Below are positions 1-6,893 of a stretch of 9,255 nucleotides of DNA, in pieces. The notes beneath the pieces were generated by a model. The model made no database searches. It had not been told where the DNA came from and was given only the letters and a program-made list of their open reading frames with translations. How positions within the stretch are numbered: position 1 is the stretch's first letter; every line of letters begins with the position of its first letter. This DNA comes from Nitrospira sp. GTDB taxonomy: Bacteria; Nitrospirota; Nitrospiria; Nitrospirales; Nitrospiraceae. A program made the position numbers and the translations under genes. The stretch covers positions 1 to 9,255 of the forward strand of contig JABMDE010000010.1 in the NCBI GenBank assembly GCA_015904055.1, written 5' to 3'.

Positions 1-623
1 GCATAGAGATCGAGATCCCCGTCCTTCACTGACGTCCACACGATCGTCTTGCCGTCCGGCGACACAGTGGCCTCGGCGTCATAGCCTGGTGTTGTCGTCA
101 ACCGCTGCAGCCCCTGACCGTCGATGCCCACGGAATACACATCATAGTCATCGAGCGCCCAGCGATAGGCGCCGTCCCGTTTCAGCTTCGGTGGGCAATT
201 GGGCCCGGCCGCATGCGTAGAAGAATACAACAGCCGTTGATCCCCGGGATAAAAGTAGCCGCACGTTGTTGCACCCGCACCGGTGCTCACGAGCCGCGCC
301 TGAGTACCGTCCACATCCATGACGTACATCTGGTAACAACCCAGTCCGGCATCAGCCGGACGCAGCCTGGGTGCAACCGCATCCTTCGTCCAATTGTTGG
401 TGGATTGGAAAATCAGTTTATTGCCGTCGAATGAAAAATAGGCCTCGGCATTTTGGCGGCCAACGGTAAGCTGGCGAATGTTGGCAAGGTGGCGCTCGGC
501 GGAACCGGACAGGGCCTTCGCGGGGTCCTTTGGACGGTCTCCCACTACCGCACATGCCGACAGCGAAAACACCAGACAAAGACTTCCCAACAGCACGCTC
601 ACAGGCCTAGTGACTGGATACAA
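1..623 (-). CDS. TolB-like PD40 repeat lipoprotein, 3' end off window
   Basis: Partial gene: about 207 N-terminal residues are present and the C terminus lies beyond base 1. I chose the TTG start at 623-621 because AAGGAGG (630-636) sits 6 bases upstream and because it gives a good signal peptide: a basic N terminus, a hydrophobic core, then the lipobox L21-S22-A23-C24. The residue after Cys24 is Ala, which in proteobacterial sorting rules favours the outer membrane. The mature part holds beta-propeller strands of the PD40/WD40-like kind: AEAYFSFDGNKLIFQS, then GYFYPGDQRLLYSS, then AEATVSPDGKTIVWTS followed by DGDLDLY. TolB-like propellers generally bind proteins or peptides in the periplasm; this one's partner is unknown. 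The start overlaps the end of the upstream peptidase gene by 17 bases, so the two are probably co-translated. It is not TolB itself, since it is a lipoprotein and no tol-pal genes are nearby. The family is fairly secure, the specific role is not. Confidence 0.8.
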   Translation of the reverse strand, partial: MYPVTRPVSVLLGSLCLVFSLSACAVVGDRPKDPAKALSGSAERHLANIRQLTVGRQNAEAYFSFDGNKLIFQSTNNWTKDAVAPRLRPADAGLGCYQMYVMDVDGTQARLVSTGAGATTCGYFYPGDQRLLYSSTHAAGPNCPPKLKRDGAYRWALDDYDVYSVGIDGQGLQRLTTTPGYDAEATVSPDGKTIVWTSVKDGDLDLY

Positions 624-2820
624 TCCGCACCTCCTTCATCTCCGGCTCGTTCTGCCAGAGGCCGCGCTTCACCGCAGCTCCGTCGTTGAATATGACATAG
701 CTTTGCCAGCCGTAATAGAACAAAAACCGCGAGACCTTCGCAACCGCTTGGGCGGTCCCGCCATAGAGAATCGCGACCACGCTGCCCGGCACGTCCGCCC
801 GATGGCAAGACAGTAATACCGCCGCCGCCGGTCCATTATGGGTCTGGCCGTCGATCTGAAAACCCTCAGTTCCCCAAACAGCCAGATTTCCGCAGGACTC
901 TTGTGCAATCGACTGAACCAGCTTCTGCTGATCGGGCCCTGCCAACACGAGCACCGACCCTTCCGGCGGAAGAGGCGTGCCATCTAAAGACATCACCCTG
1001 GTCCGCTGAGATTCCGGCAGTTGTGTTTCCTGATCGGTAATACGAGTGACGACCTGCTGCAACGGAGATGCAGGATCCGTAAATGCCTTCACGACCGTTC
1101 GATGTCGGTCGGTCACATAGCCGTTCAGCATCGGCGGCAATTGAGCCCGTGCCAACCTGCGGAAGGCCATCAACTCCGGGTCAAGCTGTACCAGTAGGGG
1201 TTGCTCCTGGACCGTAAACTCCGCCATGTGTTCCGATGAGAGACCAAGCGATACCCATCTGGTTTCCGTGCCATTTCTCATCACAATCTTGACGGGAACT
1301 GCCATCCTAAACGGACGGCTGCCCTGTTGAATACTTACCATCAGCCGCCAGGCATCGCGGCCGTCAGTTCCTGTCACTCGATAGGCCGTCGCATCGCCGA
1401 ACGACAAGGACGGCGCGTCGCCCCGTTCGACCCATTGTCCAAAAAACCACTTCAGGTCCCGACGGCTTTCTTCTGCAAACACAGCCTCGATGTTCTCCCA
1501 GTCGGCTGCACGATTACGATACCGGCTGACGAACGTCTTCAGTCCGCGCCAGAATGCCTCGTCTCCGATTTCTCGCCGCAGCAGATGAAACACAAAGGCG
1601 GATTTATGATAGCCGATGGCATTGTCCCGCTCGTCGCTTTTCCGGACGAAGGCAGCCACTGGATAATCTCGGTCTGGAGCCACATGCACACTATAGCCCT
1701 GGAGCATCAACCGCCGCTGCTCTATCGCCTGCCGGTCGTCATGAGTCCATTCGTGCCAATAGTAATTGGCCAAATAGGTCGTCAGCCCTTCGACCCAGTT
1801 GGCTTGGCCGGCTCGATTGAATACCGAATTGCCGATCCATGAATGTACGATCTCGTGCCCCAGGGCATAGGGCTGCACATAGTGCCGTTTGATGCTGCCG
1901 CTGCCGAGTAAGGTAAACGACGGCATGCCGAGACCGCTGGCGAAGAAGTTCTCCACCACTGCGAACCTGTCAAACGGAAACTCGCCCAGGATCGGAATAT
2001 AGGTATCGAGGTAGTTCGACGTGGCGTCAAGATACTCGTCCGCCAGATCCGCATTATCGGGAAAGAAATACGTCGCCAGCTCGATCGACTGCCCGTTGCG
2101 GCTTTTCCACGCACGCGACTTGATGGCAAACTTATTGGCCACCAGAGTCAAGGCTTCTGATCGATCCGAGACGACCCAGGTCGAGGACACGTGCGCTCCA
2201 TCCGCCGTCTCTTCTGTTTTTCGCCCTTGTGTCACCACGGACCATCCCTGAGGAACCAGCGCCGTGAGCCGATAGGCACTGAGCGATCCTTCGATATCCG
2301 GATACCATTGGCTTTCACTGCTCAGGTACACGCCTTCTGGTCCGATATGTCCAGCTGTCTCACTGGGCGTCACAAATCTCAGATGGCGCGGCTCTTTTGG
2401 CGGATCGTCGATAGCTCCCCGGTAGATCCATGCCAGAGTCACACGCCCGTCGTGCGCCGCAGGGAGTGTAACGGTGACTCTTTGCGTAGATGGCTGTACC
2501 ACGTGTTCTATCGTAAACGACAATGCCGTATCAGAGGATGTGGCCGTACTCGCTTCTGGGCGAGCTTTAAAGAGAATGCGGTCGATCTTCACTGTCGGCG
2601 AGATCGAGAATGTCACCGTCGCTGCATGGAGCGGTAATTCGACATCGATCTGATCCCGTCCAATCAACTCATGGGTGGAAGGACGCAACTCAACGGCGAG
2701 ATCATGACTCAGCACAACAGGACGATCGGAAGCAGACGACACAGCGACGCCGGGCGCCACGCTGCTGGCGACACAGAGAAGTCCGATGATGAAATACACG
2801 GGGTATATTCTGAAAAACAT
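607..2820 (-). CDS. Secreted M1-type zinc metallopeptidase
   Basis: Predicted exported gluzincin of the aminopeptidase N (M1) type, 737 residues from the ATG at 2820. That start gives a signal peptide (hydrophobic core about residues 8-22, likely cleaved near residue 26-30), so the protein acts in the periplasm or outside. Upstream in-frame GTG codons at 2838 and 2880 are possible, but none has a clear ribosome-binding site. Visible active-site elements are HEIVH at 322-326 with the third zinc ligand in NWVEGLTTY (Glu344), an ENFFASGLGMPS stretch at 290-301 in the place of the GAMEN-type substrate loop, and Tyr404 in GYHKS, the usual transition-state tyrosine. Residues about 60-280 are the beta-rich N-terminal region. 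After about residue 510 there is an extra C-terminal region of some 200 residues that I do not recognise. The gene starts 11 bases after the response-regulator stop and its end overlaps the next gene, so it sits within an operon. Its substrate is unknown. Confidence 0.88.
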   Translation of the reverse strand: MFFRIYPVYFIIGLLCVASSVAPGVAVSSASDRPVVLSHDLAVELRPSTHELIGRDQIDVELPLHAATVTFSISPTVKIDRILFKARPEASTATSSDTALSFTIEHVVQPSTQRVTVTLPAAHDGRVTLAWIYRGAIDDPPKEPRHLRFVTPSETAGHIGPEGVYLSSESQWYPDIEGSLSAYRLTALVPQGWSVVTQGRKTEETADGAHVSSTWVVSDRSEALTLVANKFAIKSRAWKSRNGQSIELATYFFPDNADLADEYLDATSNYLDTYIPILGEFPFDRFAVVENFFASGLGMPSFTLLGSGSIKRHYVQPYALGHEIVHSWIGNSVFNRAGQANWVEGLTTYLANYYWHEWTHDDRQAIEQRRLMLQGYSVHVAPDRDYPVAAFVRKSDERDNAIGYHKSAFVFHLLRREIGDEAFWRGLKTFVSRYRNRAADWENIEAVFAEESRRDLKWFFGQWVERGDAPSLSFGDATAYRVTGTDGRDAWRLMVSIQQGSRPFRMAVPVKIVMRNGTETRWVSLGLSSEHMAEFTVQEQPLLVQLDPELMAFRRLARAQLPPMLNGYVTDRHRTVVKAFTDPASPLQQVVTRITDQETQLPESQRTRVMSLDGTPLPPEGSVLVLAGPDQQKLVQSIAQESCGNLAVWGTEGFQIDGQTHNGPAAAVLLSCHRADVPGSVVAILYGGTAQAVAKVSRFLFYYGWQSYVIFNDGAAVKRGLWQNEPEMKEVRIVSSH
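630..636 (-). promoter_or_regulatory. Ribosome-binding site deciding a TTG start
   Basis: AAGGAGG on the minus strand, lying inside the last codons of the peptidase gene (Met-Lys-Glu-Val-Arg region). It is 6 bases before the TTG at 623-621. The next possible start, a GTG at 602-600, has no comparable site and would cut the signal peptide short. Confidence 0.7.
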
Positions 2821-2831
2821 CGGGAGAACTA

Positions 2832-3626
2832 TTAACACTCGCGGCAGACGAGTACAAGCTGGGTTGCGGTCAGCAGGCACTCCAAATCAATCGGTTTCAG
2901 CAGGACTTCCTGCGGGCTCAACGCCCAGGCTTCATCGAGCAATTCCTCATTGTGGCTCCCCGTCATGATGATGATGCCCCCCGGATATTCCTTTTCACGC
3001 AGAGCGCGCAATACATCAATGCCCGACATACCCGGCATAATCAGATCGAGCACAATTGCGTCTGGCATGACATCTTCCACAACCCGCAATGCATCCTGTC
3101 CATCTTTGATACCCAGTGCACGGTACCCGCGCAAGCTCAAAAACTGAACGAGCAGATCACACACGAGGGGATCGTCATCCACAACCAAAATCGATTCATC
3201 GCTCTGTTCAGACGTACCTCCGTTGGCGACCAGACCCAGTCCCGTATTCGGATGTATGGGCAACTGTGCAGCCCGCTGGACGGCTTCGACTAACACATCC
3301 AGCGACAATCCCTTGCGGACAAAGTCGGTCACGCGCAGAGCCCGTGCTTGGTTCTCCTGCACCTCTGTCGCTCCCCCGCCGAGAATGATCACCGGAGCAT
3401 GGGGATCGACCGCACGAATCTCTCGAATCTCTTTCAAAACGATGAGTCCATCCATCTCCGGCATCCGCAGATCCAACAGCGTGACTCGGGGAACGTGCTT
3501 CCGAAAGAGGTTAAGACCTTCAAGCCCGCTCGTAGTGGAAATGACCTGGTACCCGTGGCGTGTAAACACGTTCTGCAGCAAATCGCAGTTCATTTGATCG
3601 TCATCGACAACCAAAATCTTAATCAT
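2832..3626 (-). CDS. Stand-alone response regulator with two receiver domains
   Basis: 264 residues made of two CheY-like receiver domains (about 1-122 and 144-264) joined by a short polar linker, with no DNA-binding or enzymatic output domain. The start is supported by GGAGG 10 bases before the ATG. REC1 has the acidic pocket Asp8-Asp10 and phosphoacceptor Asp52 (LLDLRMPEMDG) and Lys105, but the position of the switch Thr/Ser is Gly83 (VIILGGGATE). REC2 is complete: Asp150-152, phosphoacceptor Asp194 (VLDLIMPGMSG), Thr222 (IIMTGS) and Lys244 (LLKPID). Such proteins usually pass on phosphoryl groups or act by binding a partner. No histidine kinase is encoded in the window, so the signal is unknown. 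It follows ftsY after a 122-base gap and precedes the peptidase gene by 11 bases. It could also be read as a receiver pair cut from a larger hybrid kinase, but a clean start and stop argue for an intact gene. Confidence 0.9.
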   Translation of the reverse strand: MIKILVVDDDQMNCDLLQNVFTRHGYQVISTTSGLEGLNLFRKHVPRVTLLDLRMPEMDGLIVLKEIREIRAVDPHAPVIILGGGATEVQENQARALRVTDFVRKGLSLDVLVEAVQRAAQLPIHPNTGLGLVANGGTSEQSDESILVVDDDPLVCDLLVQFLSLRGYRALGIKDGQDALRVVEDVMPDAIVLDLIMPGMSGIDVLRALREKEYPGGIIIMTGSHNEELLDEAWALSPQEVLLKPIDLECLLTATQLVLVCREC

Positions 3627-3703
3627 CGGCTTTCACCCTCCGGGCCCGCGTGCCTACCGCTCACGCATGAGTCTGCCAGCGAAGAAAGGGTAGCATGGAA
3701 TCA

Positions 3704-3743
3704 GGAATACAAGAAGAAAAATGGGAATACAAGAAGAAAAATG
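3704..3743. repeat. Perfect 20-base tandem duplication
   Basis: The unit GGAATACAAGAAGAAAAATG occurs twice back to back (3704-3723 and 3724-3743) in the gap between the ftsY stop and the response-regulator start. On the transcribed strand it reads as a pyrimidine-rich stretch (TTTTTCTTCTTG twice). I see no hairpin beside it, so it is not an obvious terminator; it may be a slippage product. Confidence 0.9.
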
Positions 3744-3748
3744 CAGAG

Positions 3749-4684
3749 TTATGAGCACGCAGTCGGCTGGCCGAAGAGGGCCGCCACAAACGCTTCGGGA
3801 TTGAAATCCTGGAGATCGTCGATTCCTTCCCCAACACCAATCAGACGAACAGGAATGTTGAGCTCTTCGGCAATCGCGACGACAATGCCCCCACGCGCCG
3901 TGCCATCAAGCTTCGTCAAGACTATGCCCGTCACCCCCACGGCTTCGTGGAACTGGCGGGCTTGAGCCAGCGCGTTTTGCCCAACCGTCGCATCCAATAC
4001 CAACAACACTTCGTGGGGGGCTCCCGGTAATTCCTGGCCGATGACACGCTTTATCTTGCGCAATTCATCCATAAGATTGGATTTGGTATGCAGCCGGCCG
4101 GCCGTATCGATGAGTACCACATCCGCCGCGCGTGCCTTCGCTGCCGCAATTCCGTCGAACGCAACCGCCGCCGGATCGGCCCCGTGACGTTGACGAATGA
4201 CTGTGGCTCCGATCCGATCCGCCCACACTTGCAGCTGGTCGATCGCCGCTGCGCGGAACGTATCGCCGGCGACAAGCAACGGCTGCCGTCCGCCTTGCGC
4301 CAACCGCTGCGCCATTTTGGCGATCGTCGTCGTCTTCCCCACTCCATTCACTCCAACCGCCAGGATAACGAACGGATGAGGCCCTTGATCGATCAACTGT
4401 TCGAGCGACGGTCCGGAGACCGGCTTGAGCACGTCGTACAGCGTCCGACTTAACACGTTTTGGATTCCATGTGACGTCGCAGCGTCAACGCCGCGCGCGC
4501 GCTCAGTCACCTGGAGCATCAGCCGATCGACGACACGAGCGCCAAGATCGGCGCTGAGCAGCGCCGCTTCGAGTTCTTCGAGAAGAGCCGGATCCGGAGT
4601 ACGTCCGAGAAACCGGTCGAGCGACTGCCGCATCGCATGCCGGGTCTTGCCGAGCCCCTCGTTCAAGCGTTGAAACCATCCCAC
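3749..4684 (-). CDS. ftsY: Signal recognition particle receptor FtsY
   Basis: SRP-type GTPase that receives ribosome-SRP complexes at the inner membrane for co-translational insertion of membrane proteins. It has 311 residues from a GTG start at 4684, with AGGAG 9 bases upstream and only 2 bases after the ybeY stop, so the two are translationally linked. Residues 1-90 form the helical N domain. The G domain shows GVNGVGKTTT (111-120), DTFRAAA (141-147), DTAGR (193-197), the DATVGQNA closing loop (231-238), TKLDG (257-261) and GVGEGIDDLQDF (283-294), all typical of FtsY rather than Ffh; there is also no Met-rich M domain. It lacks the long acidic A domain of E. coli FtsY, as many bacteria do, and relies on a short amphipathic N terminus (MGWFQRLNEGL) for membrane contact. 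Nothing in it looks damaged. Confidence 0.97.
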   Translation of the reverse strand: MGWFQRLNEGLGKTRHAMRQSLDRFLGRTPDPALLEELEAALLSADLGARVVDRLMLQVTERARGVDAATSHGIQNVLSRTLYDVLKPVSGPSLEQLIDQGPHPFVILAVGVNGVGKTTTIAKMAQRLAQGGRQPLLVAGDTFRAAAIDQLQVWADRIGATVIRQRHGADPAAVAFDGIAAAKARAADVVLIDTAGRLHTKSNLMDELRKIKRVIGQELPGAPHEVLLVLDATVGQNALAQARQFHEAVGVTGIVLTKLDGTARGGIVVAIAEELNIPVRLIGVGEGIDDLQDFNPEAFVAALFGQPTACS

Positions 4685-4686
4685 CG

Positions 4687-5211
4687 TCAGAGTCTCCTCT
4701 CCGTCTTTACCGTCCGATGACCCACCAGACGCGGGGCAGAACCAATTACCCTCAAGAGTTGCCGTTCACGCCGATGCATGCGGGCCGCTTCTTTCTCATC
4801 TCGCTCATGATCATATCCGCACAAATGCAGTACTCCATGCACCAGCAGGGATACGATTTCCTTATCCAATTGACCCCCGGCCTCAATAGCCTGACGACGC
4901 GCCTGCGGGACCGAGATTACCACATCGCCAAGCATGTTCATCGGGAACCTCGTGGCATGGGGCGCGAGCGCTTCTCGCATAGGGAAGGCTAACACGTCCG
5001 TCGTTCGATCTTTCTTGCGATACAGTCTATTGAGACGGCGCATGCGGCGATCGCCCGCCAGTTCTATGCTCAATTCAGACTGTTGTTCTCCGACCGCGTC
5101 CAAAACCAACTCCGCCACACGCACCAATGCCGCCCGCCGTATGACCGGCCGTTTGACACGAACGATGAGTGCGATTCCCTGCTGATGATTCGTTTCGCGG
5201 ATGCGTACCAT
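4687..5211 (-). CDS. ybeY: Endoribonuclease/rRNA maturation factor YbeY with a pilX-derived N terminus
   Basis: Zinc-dependent YbeY, which acts in 16S rRNA 3'-end maturation and ribosome quality control in the cytoplasm. The family signature HGVLHLCGYDH gives zinc ligands His125, His129 and His135; TDVLAFPM (71-78) and LGDVVIS (94-100) are also typical. The only good start is the ATG at 5211 with GGGAGG 5 bases upstream, giving 174 residues. The first 16 residues (MVRIRETNHQQGIALI) are not YbeY sequence: they are identical to the leader and first membrane residues of the PilX-like protein at 7747-9213, and are encoded by the 91-base repeat. True YbeY homology appears to begin at about Val17 (VRVKRPV), so the junction falls within the first few native codons and keeps the frame. 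Either this is a genuine fusion that took over the pilX start, or it is an assembly join. Identity as YbeY is secure; the N terminus is not. Confidence 0.9.
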   Translation of the reverse strand: MVRIRETNHQQGIALIVRVKRPVIRRAALVRVAELVLDAVGEQQSELSIELAGDRRMRRLNRLYRKKDRTTDVLAFPMREALAPHATRFPMNMLGDVVISVPQARRQAIEAGGQLDKEIVSLLVHGVLHLCGYDHERDEKEAARMHRRERQLLRVIGSAPRLVGHRTVKTERRL

Positions 5212-5253
5212 GCGTGCCTCCCTACGACCGAAGACTGACCTCTCTGACAACAT
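5163..5253. repeat. 91-base perfect direct repeat, copy 1
   Basis: Identical base for base to 9165-9255, same orientation, offset 4002. On the minus strand it covers the last 9 codons and stop of pilW, the ribosome-binding site, and the first 16 codons of pilX. Identity ends sharply at base 5163: base 5162 is a where the other copy has c. Beyond it this copy enters ybeY while the other enters the rest of pilX. Confidence 0.97.
5217..5222 (-). promoter_or_regulatory. Ribosome-binding site for the ybeY chimera
   Basis: GGGAGG, 5 bases before the ATG at 5211, carried by the 91-base repeat. It is the site that belongs to pilX in the other copy (9219-9224). It excludes the more distal in-frame starts, which only read through the end of pilW. 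Confidence 0.7.
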
Positions 5254-5980
5254 GATGTGTGGAGCGATTCGATTCGATCTCAACCACCACACGCTTCACC
5301 TGTGACGGCTCAGCCGTCGCACGGCCCTGATCGTCTCGATACGCGAATCGGGCGCTTTCCAGTCCCCCAACGAGGGTGCCGGCCCCTCCATCCACCATGC
5401 GCATCAGCCGCAGTGATCCCCGTTCATCATGCTTGGTGTAGTACACAACATGGTTTCTCACTTCGACTGATGCCCCTGTCGGGAATGCTGATTGAACCGG
5501 CTCTGCCAGCGTAAGGAGCGTGCGTTGTCCGGCACGCGCGAGTCGATGCAGTTCGCACACGCGTAGTTCGCAGACGGCGACCACCTTGCCTTCACCCCAT
5601 CCACTGCCGTCTTGCACCGCAAGAACCGATTGCCCCTGTGCGACGCCGCCGGTGGTTGTCGTCCGTTGCGCATTGATATTCGCGCGGAATTGAAATTCAT
5701 CTGGATTCGCGATGACGACCGATTCTGCCGTCGCAAGACGCGCTTCCTGCTCAAACACTGCCAGCCCCAATCGAAGGTCCTGTTGATACGCCAGATCACG
5801 CTGCTGCTTGGCAACATGCTGGCGCACGATATTGAAGGTCTCCAGTACCGTCGCGAGCACGATGATTCCCGCCGCCAGACCGATCAACAATTCTGCAAGG
5901 CAGACGCCATTCATGCCGGAAAGAGCTGAATTCCTCTTCACGCGGTTTTCATGTGATGTGATCGCACGGAGTTGGCTCAT
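5222..5980 (-). CDS. pilW: PilW-like minor pilin (prepilin-type N-terminal domain)
   Basis: 252-residue type IV minor pilin or pseudopilin. It has a long 25-residue leader ending in Gly25, then VCLAELLIGLAAGIIVLATV with Glu30 at position +5 of the mature protein and a hydrophobic helix of about 20 residues, the class III signal cut by PilD. Membrane-inserted PilW-family subunits help start pilus assembly and sit at the tip. The body (70-252) is beta-rich with two close cysteines (Cys137 and Cys142) in a doubled VCEL motif that could form a disulfide. The ATG overlaps the pilV stop (ATGA), so it is co-translated with pilV, and GGGG lies 5 bases upstream. The assignment as PilW rests on size, order in the cluster and the N-terminal motif; a GspJ-type pseudopilin is the alternative. 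The last 9 codons lie in the 91-base repeat. Confidence 0.82.
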   Translation of the reverse strand: MSQLRAITSHENRVKRNSALSGMNGVCLAELLIGLAAGIIVLATVLETFNIVRQHVAKQQRDLAYQQDLRLGLAVFEQEARLATAESVVIANPDEFQFRANINAQRTTTTGGVAQGQSVLAVQDGSGWGEGKVVAVCELRVCELHRLARAGQRTLLTLAEPVQSAFPTGASVEVRNHVVYYTKHDERGSLRLMRMVDGGAGTLVGGLESARFAYRDDQGRATAEPSQVKRVVVEIESNRSTHHVVREVSLRS

Positions 5981-6459
5981 CGTTGCCCCACAAATGCGGG
6001 ATTGGCGCGAAGCGTTGCCACCATGACTTCTTTCTGACCGCCCTGACCAGCATAGGAAGACACCGCTCGGATGGCCACCATGCCGACCGACCCCAGCGGA
6101 CCGGGCCGATCCGTCTCAACGCTCCAGACCACTGTGATCCCGTTGCGCTCCAGCATAGCGGTGTAGATTCCATCGTCTGCCATGGTGTCGGAGTTCTGCC
6201 CATCATCCTTCATCATGATCTCAGAAATACCGTCGCCATCGAGATCGTCTTCAAGGAGATTCGGCCACCGGACGGACTGCTTGGCCTCCAACCGGGCTTG
6301 GGCCAGCTCCAGCGCACTGCTGTTTAGTGCTCCTTGGCGAGTATGCCCGGATGAGATCTGCACGGCTCCTATGGCCCCCATGAACGCGATCCCGGAAATC
6401 ACCATCGCAATCATCACTTCGATAAGGCTGAACCCGTTCTCCTGTGCCTGCCCCCTCAT
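5977..6459 (-). CDS. pilV: PilV-like minor pilin
   Basis: 160-residue minor pilin. Short leader MRGQAQENG, cleavage after Gly9, then FSLIEVMIAMVISGIAFMGA with Glu14 at mature +5, the classic PilV/GspI type start. Residues 72-80 read DLDGDGISE, an EF-hand-like or dockerin-like acidic loop (Asp72, Asp74, Asp76, Gly77, Glu80) that could bind calcium, followed by a second acidic stretch (about 85-97). The start overlaps the fimT stop (ATGA) with GGGAGG 11 bases upstream, and its own stop overlaps pilW, so the three are one translational unit. PilV rather than GspI is inferred from the neighbours; certainty about the prepilin nature is high. Confidence 0.85.
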   Translation of the reverse strand: MRGQAQENGFSLIEVMIAMVISGIAFMGAIGAVQISSGHTRQGALNSSALELAQARLEAKQSVRWPNLLEDDLDGDGISEIMMKDDGQNSDTMADDGIYTAMLERNGITVVWSVETDRPGPLGSVGMVAIRAVSSYAGQGGQKEVMVATLRANPAFVGQR

Positions 6460-6893
6460 AGAATCGACACCCTCCCGGTAATGCCGACGGTTACCGTTTG
6501 AGTCTGTCCTTCTTTGTTGCGGAGGTGAATCGTGGTCGCCGTGGCAGATCGTCCGCTGGGATGGAACAGGATCTCCGGACCTGCGCTCGGCTCCTCAATA
6601 GCAATCCCTTTGTCTGCATAGCGATACATATGATGGAACGTCGCCTCCGAACCATTGACGAACTGCGCGACAAGCGCCTGTTGTTCAGGGTCGAAGGTGA
6701 TGCGGACCCGATCACGGCGAGTCATCGCGAGCTGTCTCGCGAGGCGGAGTTCAGACGCAATCTCTTCCGTGGCATTATGAATCTGCGCGCTAGAATTGAG
6801 GGCCAGGAAATTTGGAACCGCCAGAGCCGAGACGATGCCGGTGACCGCAAGCACCACCATGAGCTCCATGAGCGTGTGGCCCTCTTGTTTCAT
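6456..6893 (-). CDS. fimT: FimT/GspH-type minor pseudopilin
   Basis: 145 residues. Leader MKQEG, cleavage after Gly5, then HTLMELMVVLAVTGIVSALA with Glu10 at mature +5. The remainder matches the GspH/FimT plan: an N-terminal helix continuing through EEIASELRLARQLAMTRRDRVRI (residues about 43-65), with the frequent LRLARxxAxxRxxxVxI pattern, then a small beta sandwich ending near GITGRVSIL. FimT and GspH are low-abundance subunits in pilus priming or type II secretion; FimT in some species binds DNA during uptake. GAGAGAGG lies 5 bases upstream of the ATG. First gene of the coupled fimT-pilV-pilW set. FimT is preferred over GspH because of the PilV/PilW neighbours, but the symbol is tentative. 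Confidence 0.82.
   Translation of the reverse strand: MKQEGHTLMELMVVLAVTGIVSALAVPNFLALNSSAQIHNATEEIASELRLARQLAMTRRDRVRITFDPEQQALVAQFVNGSEATFHHMYRYADKGIAIEEPSAGPEILFHPSGRSATATTIHLRNKEGQTQTVTVGITGRVSIL

Noticed and set aside
1327..1842. Plus-strand open frame of 171 codons
   Set aside because: It lies wholly antisense to the M1 peptidase catalytic region, shows no recognisable domain, and its composition is that of a shadow frame in GC-rich DNA.
3627..3748. Intrinsic terminator after ftsY suggested by T-rich tracts on the transcribed strand
   Set aside because: The T-rich stretches belong to the tandem repeat and no stable GC stem precedes them; only a 4-base ctca/tgag pairing is seen near 3660-3671.
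3348..3965. Plus-strand open frame of 205 codons across the gap between ftsY and the response regulator
   Set aside because: It is antisense to two well-supported genes and runs through the 20-base tandem repeat; there is no ribosome-binding site or known motif.
5163..5253. Repeat as a phage or integron attachment site
   Set aside because: There is no integrase, recombinase or mobile gene in the window, and the repeat is ordinary coding sequence of pilW and pilX, not a site-like core.
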